Assembly (NCBI RefSeq): GCF_029407905.1
Contig: NC_073630.1
Coordinates: 41,875,001 to 41,939,000 of the forward strand
Direction of reading: 5' to 3'
Length of the DNA: 64,000 nucleotides
Origin: Bubalus kerabau
Taxonomy: Eukaryota; Chordata; Mammalia; Artiodactyla; Bovidae
This document shows, in pieces, positions 54,111-64,000 of the stretch (positions are counted from its first letter, which is position 1; each line of letters starts with the position of its first letter). Under the pieces are notes generated by a model. That model saw only the letters and a program-made list of their open reading frames with translations. It had not been told where the DNA came from and did no database searches. Position numbers and translations under genes: made by a program.

Positions 54111-56205
54111 AAGGAAGGAACTCTTTAGGCTTACTTGTCTGTCTGGCATGTCTGTTTCTGATCTCTTTTTTTGAACACACCTGCTCATACTTTTATCTTG
54201 GTACCAGTCTTACTCCACTCTGGGCATATTTCACTTCGGATAGAAGGTAATTGACTTGGGCTTCAACCAGTCATTCTCACTTGCCTTTCTCACTGGCTTT
54301 GGAACTTTTTCACAGCTTCTTCTCTACCACCTTCTCTGTGCCTCTCGTTTTTGCTTTCTTTTGCTTGCTTTCTGCTTACATGTCAAAATCGAAGGGAAGA
54401 GATGTTACAAAAATGACATTTTTCATTTTAGATAATGCTAGTTGTAGTGAAGAGTGGTTCCCTGAGATGCAGAGCAAATTTAAATTGCATCTCTTGTTTG
54501 ATACGACTGCTGGTGAACATAAGAAAATAGCATCCATTTATTAAGGAAGCCATGTGCAAATGCAGGGCATGTTTGCAAAGGCTTATTATAGTAGAAGAGG
54601 CAATTGCTGCTTTGTTTATTTGGTTTGTGGCGAAGTCATCACAATGCTCTTCTAAGAAGGAAAATGCACATAGACTCAGATGTCTCTGGCAGCACAATTG
54701 CTTCCATTTTATTTAAAGACAACCCCAAATTTAAAAGCCATTTTTGCAGTGGACATTGCTTATTTTGGGCTGTCCTACACCCGTTTGACCCACTCTTAGA
54801 AACATCACTCTAGTATTCTTTGTAGTATCATAGTTAAAGTAATACTTACTGTTGCAGTAAATAAACAGTAAAATTTCAATGCCTAAGTATTATAAAATAT
54901 ACTTCCCACTCATTTCATTGTGTGATGCAGGTAGTCCTAATAAAGTGGCTTCTATTTCCTCATTTGGAAATCTCCACTCCTTCCATCTTCTTGACTCTGC
55001 CCTCCTCTAAATGTTTAGAGTCATTTTTTAACAGTTAAGTAGGAAAAGAGAGAATATCACATGTGGAAGGTTGTCATGGGCAAAGCTTTCATACCATTGG
55101 CTACAGTTCTGTCACATGATCACATATAGCTGCAAGAAAAGTCAGAAATGCATTCTAGTTGGCTGTGTGGGAGGAAAAGGAACTAGCAGTTTATGCTGCA
55201 GATCCCTCTCACTTCCCCATGTTTCAGAAGAGATTGACTCCACCCAAAAAAGATACAGTGTGTATCTCAGCTCTCATCTGTTCTGCTCAGGGACAGATGT
55301 ATGACAGACACTAGTTCAGGCACACTGGGACTCCCGATTTTTGTTGTGATTGGGTGGCATAATCTTTCTTAATGGAGACAAATAAAGGGACATGTAGTCC
55401 TATGGAAACCATCCCAAGATGGGAGGTGGGATGGGGGCACTGCCTTAGAGATTGTAGCCAACACCTGAAAGTGTGTCCAGAAATGGAGACAGATAAACCA
55501 GTTTTTGGTCAGTCTTGGCTGTTGGATCAAGCTTTTCCTGAAGCCTTATCTAGTTTTCCAGAGGAAAGAGTTATTTTTCTTTGTTTGTTTAATTCAATTT
55601 GTGTTGTGATTTCTTTTCTTGAAAATTTGCAGTCTTCCTGATGCCCTCCTAAGTGATACAATTACACAAGGACTTTGCAAGTATATACTGTTTAAGTGAC
55701 TTTGTTTAGGAAATTATTTAATTGCAGAAATGGGCAGTTTCTTAATTTAAGGCATTGTAATTATATCTGATTGCACACTTGCTAATTCCACAAAGGCTTT
55801 GCAATATGTATCTCTTGCTTTTTAAGCTCACCTGGGGCAATTTCCATTATAAACACTGAGTTCCCTGCTGGCCAGCTTTGGACTTCCCCCTTATTGGCAA
55901 TATTGGTCATTTCAGTGGTTACATTGTTTAAACTCGTAGCTCTAAATACATTGGATTTCCAACAGAAGCCAAGGTAGGGCAGGAATCAAACTTGCCCTGT
56001 GGTTATATACATGTGGGTAATAGTATTCATCATTTTCATTTTACATTTCCTGAGAGCTAATAATCAGTGCAGCGGTGTGTCCAAATCTGTTTATAAATAT
56101 ATGGTAAAACACAGAACTTCAAAACTTCCAATGTTATAGTAACAAAGGGGGTTTTCCAGATTTCTTTGAGATGGAAGAGTAAGCTACTGGCTACAGGAGG
56201 CATGG
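54111..56205. other. Repeat-poor sequence, no gene recognised
   Basis: About 2.1 kb with almost no recognisable repeat. It includes an imperfect hairpin at 54464-54493 (GAGATGCA ... TGCATCTC around AATTTAAATT) and AT-rich TAAT/ATTA-containing stretches at 55640-55830. Frames such as 54251-54544 (+) and 54428-54697 (-) overlap on opposite strands and have no domain. It is a candidate for conserved noncoding function. Confidence 0.3.
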
Positions 56206-56214
56206 GTTAGGCTA

Positions 56215-56430
56215 TATATTTAGCTATAACAAAAAATGTTTTAAACAAGAGAGAATTTTATTTTTCTTTCATAGAAAAATTTGAGCTGGTATTACAGCCC
56301 TACCCTGAGAATTCTTGAGACAGAGATTTCTTTAATTTTGTTGCTCTTGTATGATCTTGTTCACATGATCCAAGGTGGCTCACCATTATGTCTGAGTTTC
56401 AGCTGGGATGAAGATGGAGAGTTAAACAGG
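56215..56430. repeat. Probable ancient dispersed repeat, unnamed
   Basis: 'aacaagagagaattttatttttctttc', 'cttgttcacatgatccaaggtggctcacc' and 'gctgggatgaagatgg' recall a common old repeat. The family is not assigned. Confidence 0.4.
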
Positions 56431-56434
56431 AGGG

Positions 56435-58290
56435 AGCTTAGTTAGATTAGGTTAGATTGTACTATGGTAATCATTATCTTCAAAATATTAGTGGGATAAT
56501 TTTTGCTTATATGATATGTTGATTAGGGATCACTAGTGATTCTGCCTCATCTACTCTCACTAAAGGACAACAAAGGATGGATCTGCACCGTTTGGAGCAT
56601 TGCATGGGCCTGTGGGAAGAGAAGGGCAAGCTGGATAGTCTTGCGTCAGCAGCTAAAAGATTTTGTTCCTTACCTACTAGCCAGAACTGATGTCATGACC
56701 ACACCTAACATCAAAGAGTACAGAAGTACAATCCTACAGCAGAATATAAGTGAACAATCTTAATGACTATTACAGACAGTATGTCTTTTCAAAGCCTAAC
56801 ATGAAAGTTTCACATATAAGTTATTCTCATATTCTATTTGTCAGAACACTGGCATATAGTTACACCTAGCTAAAAAGGAAGCTAGTAAATGTTCATCTTC
56901 ATTTCTGTTACACTGGTTGTGATTTCTAGCATTTCATTTTTTTCTTCATAGAGTTTCCATCTCTCTGCTCATGTTACATCTGTTCTTCCATGTTGTCTAC
57001 TTTTTCCTCTAGAGGCTTAGGATATAAATCATAGTTATTTTGGACAGTCTGATAATTCCAAAATATTTGTATTTTGGTTTTCTTGCTTGCTGTGTATCTT
57101 AAGATAGTGTTTTTCCTTGCCTATAAGACATTAGTATACTTGGTAATTTTTGTTGAAAGCCAGCACGGTGTGTTGGGTAATAGGAACTGTGACAAATAGT
57201 GCTTTAGTGTGATGTTTTATGTTCATCTTACTATTAATAGTAGATGTGCTCTATTTACCAGCTGTAGGGGTCTGAAGCCTCGATTTTTCTTTAGCATCTT
57301 TATTTTTGTATTCAGGGTTGTTTTTGGATTTCCCTGGGAACTCTTTCTTAAACAGAGTCTTCACCTTGAAGTTCTTCAGTTGAAATTTTCTGTTAATATT
57401 AGTACCCAAGAACTCTGTTGATGTGTGGTAAGCTGTGAGAAGAGAAAGGAAAGTATTCTGTACTCTATGACTCACTCTTAGTCTTTTAGAGAGAATCACT
57501 GGGCTGTGACCTTCATAAGTGCATCTCAATTTTTAATTTTTATTATTTACGTGAGACAGGAAGGTTGGGATAGAGGCTGAAGTTGGGTATTTTCTTTCTC
57601 CCACATGAGTTAGACTCTATAAAGTGGTTTCCCTTAAGGGCGAAGAAGAGAAACCTCTGTGTGTTCTCTGTTGTGGTTCTCCGCCTATTTGTCTTTCCAG
57701 TTTCTAGGACATTGGTTTGCCCTATGACCTCAATTCTGAAATGAACCTAAGCAAAGTTGTTTATTTTCCTCTTGTTCAGATTTTCTTTTGTTGTGAGGGA
57801 GGTAGTATGACTTCCAAGTTCTTTATGTATCCAAGCAGAAGCTGGCTGTAAAAATGTTTCTCATCATTAAAGTACTATCATCTGGTGAATGTGGTCCTTA
57901 TGCCTGGAGGTCATGTGTCCAGTTTAATAATTGGAATACTATCACTATATAATAAGCAGGGGGAATGCCAGTCTCTGACACACCCGCAATAATGGAACTG
58001 CAGATGAGAACACTACAGGGCTTAGGTGTGTCTGAAGAAACCACAAAACACCCTTAGAGAACAAATCAGCATTGGAATCTGTTAAGCACAAAGAATTCCA
58101 GTGCTAGATTTGTAACTGTGCCAGTGAAGTGGGAACTTTCTGTCCTCCATTTGTCCTCTTCTCCAGCTGTGACACTGGAGAGCCATTGGTGGTCTAATGA
58201 AAGGACAAGGGGGATGGAGGTGGGCCAGAACAGAGGCTAACCTGGTCCTGCTCTCTAGTACATGTGGGGACATTTTTAATTGGGTGTTTG
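56435..58290. other. Unassigned; possible old L1-type text at 56900-57500
   Basis: I recognise no gene. 56950-57200 ('ctactttttcctctagaggc', 'gacagtctgataattcc', 'gtaatttttgttgaaagcc') has a flavour of old L1-related antisense text. The pair of frames 57209-57421 (+) and 57251-57529 (-) are shadows of each other. Confidence 0.35.
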
Positions 58291-58292
58291 GA

Positions 58293-58362
58293 GTTTTAAT
58301 ATTATAATGGCCTTTAATATTATAATATATAATACTTATATATTATAATGGCCTTTTATTCC
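58293..58362. repeat. AT-rich local duplication
   Basis: TATTATAATGGCCTTT occurs twice (about 58300 and 58341) around an ATATTATAATATATAATAC core. The segment is a partly inverted, partly direct duplication, likely slippage or fold-back. Confidence 0.7.
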
Positions 58363-58364
58363 CT

Positions 58365-58775
58365 GATTGTGGCCAGAGGACAGCTGAATTACTGGAAGAG
58401 CTAAGGAAGCTGTGGCGGAGACTGCCAGTTGCCTGTCCCTTCTCTCCTCCTTAGTTTATGTAATAAACCTGGATTTTCAACTAGGTAGGTTGTGCACTAC
58501 CTAAAAAACTACCTTAAACAGCTTTCTGGACAGTGAACTGGAAACAAAAGTGTTGTGTGGTACCTATATTAAGTTTCACTAAGCATTCCTATCCTTTCTT
58601 TTTCCTTTATCCCACTCCTTGGAATGTGGATCTGCAGCAGCCATTTTGGACCATGAAGATGGAGGTGGGGTTTCACCCTTTAGGTTTAGAGGAACAGTGA
58701 GCTAGGAGGAATCCGACTCCCTGAGGAACATGAACTATAATACCAGTCCTGCACATTTCACCCCCAAACTAAGTT
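58365..58775. other. Unassigned, perhaps an old repeat
   Basis: 58600-58700 ('cactccttggaatgtggatctgcagcagccattttggacc') resembles an old dispersed repeat. No gene is seen. Confidence 0.35.
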
Positions 58776-58779
58776 TATA

Positions 58780-59053
58780 TGCTGCTGCTGCTGCTGCTAA
58801 GTCGCTTCAGTCGTGTCCAAGTTTGTGCGACCCCATAGACAGCAGGCCACCAGGCTCCTCCATCCCTGGGATTCTCCAGGCAAGAACACTGGAGTGGGTT
58901 GCCATTTCCTTCTCCAGTGCATGAAAGTGAAATGTGAAAGTGAAGTCGCTCAGTTGTGTCTGACTCTTAGCGACCCCATGGACTGAAGCCCACCAGGCTC
59001 CTCCGTCCATGGGATTTTCCAGGCGAGTACTGGAGTGGGTTGCCATTGCCTTC
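58780..59053 (+). mobile_element. Bov-A2 SINE (dimer)
   Basis: A complete dimer with a long head of about (CTG)6, linker ATGCATGAAAGTG (here with the variant AAATGTG), and end CCATTGCCTTCTC. The flanks TTTATA / CTTATA are a possible short TSD. Confidence 0.95.
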
Positions 59054-59059
59054 TCTTAT

Positions 59060-60103
59060 AAATATGTTTCTATCTTATTATCTCCATTTTCAGGGTTCTA
59101 TTTCTCCTAATAAAACCTATTTATAACTGATATAAAACCTAACCCAGATTTTATGAATGGGGAGAAAAATGAGACCATGAAGGGCTACAGTGGTGAGAAA
59201 AATAAACTTGATTTCTCTAGCATCTAGCTCATTCAATAAACCAGTTAGAAAATAAGAAATTCACAGCTCAGCGAAGTCTTCTACCCAAATCAAGAAAGAG
59301 GAGGAGAACTGTGTAAGCTCAGCTCCTTCAACAAGCAGACATTAACACGAAATTAAATATACAAGAATTTTATTAGGAAAAACAGCTGAATGAGAGAAAG
59401 ATGAGGGAGCTGGGTAAGGTTGGGAGAGCCATCAGAGTACTATGCAAGTATGACTCTGTGTGAAGAGAGAGAGGGAGAATGTAGTGTGGAAGCATGGCAG
59501 ACTGTCATGCAGTTGAAGGAGAGTTGTGCAAAATGATCAGGAAGATGAGCCCAAGCTCACCCTTGGAGGAAAACAGTATCTCCTAGAGATGGGTCTGTCT
59601 TAATATGCCTGCCATACCCTATCTGTGGCTGGTGGCAATCCACGTGAGAAATGGCCTCACACAAACCCTGCTGAGAATTTCAGAGCTCAGTAGCTAGAAC
59701 CCTTATCATTTACACTCCCCAAGCTGGGAGATCTGCAAGTGCATTCTCATGGCTATGACAAGCTGAGTAGGCAGCTCCAGACAGTGGGTACCTAGGTGTC
59801 CCCAGTGACCTCTGTGCAAGGGGAATAGACTCATGGCAGAAGCACAGGATCACCTGCATCCAGCAGGGTCAGGTGCCACACCAGGGCTACCTGTGAAAGA
59901 CGAGAAGAACTTCAGTAATGTCAACTCAATGGCCTTTTGACATAAGTCTAAAAAGACCTAGATGTTGATGGCCCTGGTCAGGTGTCAGACTGCACTCAAT
60001 GTCAGCTGCAGTACAAGGCTCACTGCAGATTTAGTTCCACATAAGTCATCCAAACCATCACTGCATTTGCCATGATGTTAAAACTGCAGGGGAGAGTTCC
60101 ACT
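59060..60103. other. Unassigned; possibly an old LTR-type repeat
   Basis: 59355-59900 has uneven GC and no long frame, and looks repeat-like ('cctgctgagaatttcagagctcag', 'gctgggagatctgcaagtgcattctcatgg'), but I cannot place it. No gene is seen. Confidence 0.3.
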
Positions 60104-60114
60104 ATCATAAAGGT

Positions 60115-60329
60115 GAAAAGTGAAAGTGTTAGTCACTCAGTCGTGTCTGACTCTTTGTGACCCCATAGACTGTAGGCCCCCAGGCTCCTCTGTTCATGGA
60201 ATTCTCCAGGCAAGAATGCTGCAGTGGGTTGCCATTTCCTTCTCCAGGGGATTTCCCAACCCAGGGATTAAACCTGGGTCTCCCGCATTGTGGTCAGACT
60301 CTACTGATTGAGCCACCAGGGAAGATCCC
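60115..60329 (-). mobile_element. Bov-tA SINE, reverse orientation
   Basis: It runs from 'gaaaagtgaaagtgttagtcactc' to 'gagccaccagggaagatccc', with the tRNA head at the right. A perfect 11-bp TSD, ATCATAAAGGT, lies at 60104-60114 and 60330-60340. Confidence 0.97.
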
Positions 60330-60344
60330 ATCATAAAGGTTAGA

Positions 60345-60928
60345 TGACTTTAAAAGTCATCTGAGAGGTTTCTGAAAGTGTTGTGTGTGTAACAGTGGTA
60401 ATATATAATAATTAAGAGATTCATAGATAAAATTAATTTGATAGTTGAAACTTTACTTTTGGATAATTACTTATGGATAGTGATACATTTCCAATTACAT
60501 GTGATTTAAACTTTTTAATTTAAACTTATTAACCTTTAACTTTATTTAAATTTTACAGAAAAATGTGAAATATAGTCAAATGACTTATGGACATGGCAAA
60601 AAATGATCAAGTAAGGAGTTTATCTGCTAGGCTGACATAGCTGGCAAATCATGGGGCCATGGCAAGAAGCAAGACCTTTCAATTCTTTCTAAGACATTTT
60701 GTTTTCTCTCCAAGAGTGACTGGCTTTTAGAAAAGGAAAGCTGGCTAATCATGATCCGGGTGACATGGCTTTTGAAGAGACGGGCCCCACTGTGGAGTGA
60801 AATCAAAGGTTTATTGAGTGTCCCAACTGCCAGTTCTATGTGCATATTCAGGAAAATCAAACGTGAGGAGGGAAACTGTTATTCAAACAATATCCCAGAG
60901 AAAGTTGAGACTGAAGTTTACACAGGTT
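60345..60928. other. Unassigned sequence
   Basis: AT-rich at 60420-60600 and otherwise plain. I recognise no gene or repeat. The opposed frames at 60627-60860 (-) and 60751-60942 (+) are mutual shadows. Confidence 0.35.
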
Positions 60929-60936
60929 GTGGAAAG

Positions 60937-61109
60937 AAGTAGATACTGGATGCTTGGGGCTGGTGCACTGGGACGACCCAGATGGATGGTACGGGGAGGG
61001 AGGAGGGAGGAGGGCTCAAGATGGGGAACACGTGTATACCTGTGGCGGATTCATGTTGATATATGGCAAAACCAATACAATATTGTAAAGTTAAAAAAAA
61101 AAAAAAGAA
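60937..61109 (+). mobile_element. Ruminant L1 (L1-BT type) 3' end
   Basis: The last ~170 bp of a ruminant L1 3' UTR: 'gcttggggctggtgcactggg', a G-rich GGGGAGGGAGGAGGGAGGAGGG tract at 60993-61014, 'aacacgtgtatacctgtggcgg' and 'caatacaatattgtaaagtt', then a poly(A) of 14. It is close to the consensus I remember, so probably young. The flanking GTGGAAAG at 60929-60936 and 61110-61117 is a plausible TSD. The 123-codon frame across it is not a gene. Confidence 0.95.
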
Positions 61110-61119
61110 GTGGAAAGCA

Positions 61120-62335
61120 CTCTCTACAAAGCAGGAAAGAGTCTGGAGACATTGGGACAGAGCTAAGTGGACCTGAGAAGACAGAGTAGGAGAGGACCAG
61201 TGTTGGCTGGAATCCTGTCATGGCTACTTTCTGTGGAACATCTTTAACTTGCCAGTGGCTAGGAGAGGGAGTTATTTAGGGGAACAGGCCATTTCTGATA
61301 GGGACAATCACATTGAAGGTAGGTTTTAAAGGTTTACTTTCTGCTTCTACTTTGAACTTTGAGGAAGTTCATTGAAAAATTTAAGCTATATTTAAAGCAT
61401 GATCGTTGCTAGTGGGTAGGGGTTGTGTCTCCTTGAACTTGCTGAGTACATAGTAGGTGTAGAACAAATTTTTAAAAAATGATGGAATGTTTGGTGTCAT
61501 TCCTCATCAGAAAGCAGAAATAAATACTCTGGGAAAATCCTTTGTCATAGCATCTCTTCCCTCCTTTTGTTTTTAAAGCTCTCCTATGATGGCGGCATGA
61601 ACTAGAAGGACCTACCTGTCTAGAGAGATGCCTGGATTGAATGTCATGAGAATCAGCAGAGAGTGCCTGACTCAGAGGAGAACAAGAAGGTAAGCAGGTC
61701 TAGCATTGTCAGATTTACTCTTTATTTAGGGTTGTCCAGTACTGTAGAACCTTGTCCTATTACTGAGTGCATGCTGCCTGATGACCTTGCCCTGTAAAGG
61801 AATGTAAGGAATGGGATATCTATGACTTGTATAGTGTCTTTATGTTTTGGCTGTGCCTGGACAAGAGGTTTGATAGGCTTGCTTTCAGGGAGCTTGTTGG
61901 GCCACTGCTGTGCATATAGCACCAATTCTCAGACTCCCCTGCCACATCCCTCTCAGTCAAGATATGCTGTCTATCTTCTCCAAATATTCTGACAGCTGCA
62001 TTGTATCAACTATCATTAAACAATGGAAAATTCTATCACAAAAATTCTGTTTTGTCTTTATGATAGCTACTAAAAAATATTTGGCTCATTGTAATATCTA
62101 ATAAGTATCTGTTAATTAAATGAATAAAAGAATGTTTCTTACTCTAATTATTATAAACTGATTTTTATATGTATTTTTAATTTTGATACTCATTCAATAT
62201 CCCCCTATAGTTCATTAATTTTTTTGAAGGAAAGGGCTGGGCACAGTTAGTACAATAAATTCAAAGAAGTATTATACTCCAAGGGTTAAAAAAAAAGCAG
62301 TAGATGAGACATTATGAATTCCGAGTTTCTTGGCT
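61120..62335. other. Unassigned sequence
   Basis: I recognise no gene or repeat with confidence. 61425-61475 has L2-like tail words ('gtgtctccttgaacttgctgagtacatagtaggtg'). Confidence 0.35.
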
Positions 62336-62339
62336 CTAG

Positions 62340-62800
62340 CAAGAGTAGTTATTATAACTAGCCTTTATTGAATCTTATAATATGCTAGGCACTTTATATA
62401 TCCTATCTTATTTGTCACGATAAAGCTCTGTAGAAGATACAGCAGGGTTGCCTTGTTTTTCATCAGGATTCACTATTGTGTTTTCTCCTTTGGCACACCT
62501 CTAGACCATATTTCCCAGCTCTCTTGCTTGTGGGAGTAGGTGACTGATGTGAGTCACCTCTGCTGAGGTGAAAAGAGCTCATGTGTTTTCTCCACACACA
62601 CTCTTCCACATCCACTGTTCGAAGCAGAGTTGGAGTCCTAAATAGTAGCAGAGCCGTATGATGAAAATTATCATTTTTAACTCCATTTCACAAAAGAGGA
62701 AATCAAAGCTAGAGAGATCAAGTAACTTACACATAGTAGGCAAATGATAAACTGTGGATTTGATTAAGTAGTTTAACTCAACATGTCTTCATCACCTCTG
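62340..62800 (-). repeat. MIR SINE split by an older-type insert
   Basis: The reverse MIR reads 'actagcctttattgaatc', 'gctaggcactttatatatcctatc' to about 62450. It resumes at about 62668 with 'aaattatcatttttaactccatttcacaaaagaggaaatcaaagc' and 'caagtaacttacacatagtagg'. The ~215-bp insert (62451-62667) contains 'gaccatatttcccagctctcttgc' and looks like another ancient repeat. Confidence 0.8.
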
Positions 62801-62971
62801 CATGTACAGCTAGTCTTGTAAACTCAAGCCACGGCATCTCTTCCAGGTGTCAATTTCTTTACCTATAAATGGAATTATTAAGACACGTCTTATAGCCAGT
62901 TATTGGGATTAATGAATTAACACATTAAAAAGCTAATAAGAACATATACAAAATAACTAAAAACAGGATTC

Positions 62972-62992
62972 TGTGTGTGTGTGTGTGTGTGT
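62972..62992. repeat. (TG)10 microsatellite
   Basis: A pure TG run, followed by 'tacatgcgcatatgtgtacatgc', a degenerate extension. It is likely polymorphic. Confidence 0.95.
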
Positions 62993-62994
62993 AC

Positions 62995-63455
62995 ATGCGC
63001 ATATGTGTACATGCTTGGAACTTTGTCACATCAAGTTTGTCGTTTAATAAATAGTCCAGGGTTGAAGCCTGAGAATCTCTTTATCACTTGAGGATTTATG
63101 TTCAGTGACATTTGTTGGATAGGATTTGACCTGTTGTATGAATTATGCTTTCCATCTAAGGAGACTGTTTGGATACTAATTTGCTTTCTTGCTTCTAAGC
63201 AACCATGGACAGGGAGAGGGTCAGGCAGCTCCTCAAGCTGTTTCAGGGCAGCACCTGTCACTGGGTCCTAGAGGAAGCTGTGTTCATCCTTCCTGAGAAG
63301 GAAAGGCAGCCAGGGTTATGATGACAACACAAATGCAGAACAGTGTGGGCTCTCCTGAGCTTCAGGAGAATGAAGTCAGGGTCAAATTCAGAGGTTAAGA
63401 TTGTTTTGATTTTTATATTGTAAAATAAAAACCATTTTGAGGCAACATTGTGAGA
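62995..63455. other. Unassigned, with a possible exon at 63200-63393
   Basis: The segment 63171-63199 has a branch-point-like TACTAAT, a pyrimidine stretch and AAG, a plausible 3' splice site. Just after it, ATG at 63205 in a strong context (ACCATGG) opens a 38-codon frame to TGA at 63319-63321. The potential donor GAG-GTTAAG near 63393 is weak. I do not recognise the peptide (it begins MDRERVRQLLKLF). This is a weak exon candidate only. Confidence 0.2.
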
Positions 63456-63459
63456 GGAC

Positions 63460-63650
63460 TGAGTCAGAAAAGTAGGATTTGAGCCTTTGACTAATTTTTC
63501 AACTGGAATGTGCTTAATAATTTCTTAAAGTCTTAATTTTTATCAGTGGAATGAGGATGACATTGACTACCTTCCTAGAATTGTTCTGAAGACAGAATGC
63601 AGTTTTGCCTAAGAAGGTGATACGCAAATGCTAAACAGTTGTCGCTGTGA
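63460..63650 (+). repeat. MIR SINE
   Basis: 'gatttgagcctttgactaatttttcaactgg', 'cttaatttttatcagtggaatgaggatgacattgac' and 'tcctagaattgttctgaagac' are the MIR core in forward order. The tail is decayed. Confidence 0.7.
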
Positions 63651-63668
63651 CATTTTTATGATTCAGTT

Positions 63669-63729
63669 GTATATGTAGTTTATGTATATGTATATGTATA
63701 TGTAGTTTATATATGTATATGTAGTTTAT
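63669..63729. repeat. TATATG tandem repeat, period mixed
   Basis: The word GTATATGTAGTTTAT recurs about three times (near 63670, 63699 and 63716), with extra TATATG units between. Confidence 0.9.
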
Positions 63730-64000
63730 AGCACCTGAAAAAAAAAACCAACTTGTTTTCAATATGGAAAAAATGATGTGTCTGTTTACCAGTCCTGCCT
63801 AATTCTTTGATCACTGCATGTCTTTGTTTTAGCTCTCTTCATTGTTAATGGTTCTGCTCCCAGGGTGGACCCATTCAAGGTACAGGTATTACTATGTGAG
63901 TTTAACTAAAAATATCAGGAAAAGATCCACTGATTAATTAATTAGCTTGCTTGCTTGTTAATTCAACATTTTTAAAGAACCTGCTAAATGTGTTGTGTAT

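Noticed and set aside
60818..61189. 123-codon plus-strand frame
   Set aside because: It runs from unassigned DNA across the L1 3' UTR and its poly(A), so it cannot be a conserved protein.
1..64000. A novel multi-gene system or operon
   Set aside because: There are no adjacent intact ORFs, no ribosome-binding or operon signals, and all sizeable explained frames are retrotransposon relics in mammalian DNA.

Overview
The window is nuclear DNA from a ruminant, most likely a bovid. This rests on Bov-A2 and Bov-tA SINEs, many RTE-type BovB LINE copies whose 3' ends run into CTGAA repeats, two older cetartiodactyl CHR SINEs, and a ruminant-type L1 3' end. Older mammalian layers (MIR, L2, L3/CR1, old L1, ERVL, a hAT-like fossil) lie beneath them. 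I recognise no host protein-coding exon, rRNA or tRNA gene, CRISPR array or prokaryotic system. Every long reading frame I could explain is a relic of a transposon. The stretch reads as an intron or intergenic DNA, and I cannot tell which.

Layout. 0-9 kb: an old BovB, tandem L2 3' ends, a MIR split by a Bov-A2 with a clean target-site duplication (TSD), an ERVL LTR with leader and gag-like remnant, and an old L1 tail. 9-15 kb: a strongly nested block in which an ancient repeat is cut by two Bov-tA SINEs and a 4.1-kb 5'-inverted L1; that L1 is itself cut by BovB pieces and a Bov-A unit. 15-26 kb: MIR, L2 and Bov-A2 copies, a 1.95-kb BovB with 5' inversion inserted in a MIR, and a repeat-poor AT-rich island at 22.9-24.1 kb. 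26-35 kb: a 660-bp solo ERV LTR with TG...CA ends and a 4-bp TSD, two BovB copies in opposite orientation, and an L3/CR1 relic that still holds a 101-codon frame. 35-43 kb: a long antisense L1 holding a trimeric Bov-A array, a BovB inside an older BovB, more Bov-A2, and a BovB with an undamaged YADD motif. 43-64 kb: scattered SINEs, MIR and L2, one BovB, a ruminant L1 3' end with a G-rich tract, and several repeat-poor stretches.

Nothing here is a cooperating gene system. The interest lies in the order and mechanism of insertions (twin priming, nesting, template switching, SINE multimers) and in a few unexplained motifs: a 19-bp CpG-bearing palindrome at 46999-47017, G-quadruplex-type tracts, a 30-bp tandem repeat, and a possible exon near 63.2 kb. 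Repeat families were assigned from remembered consensus features without any search, so boundaries without a TSD are good to about 10-30 bp and subfamily names are tentative.
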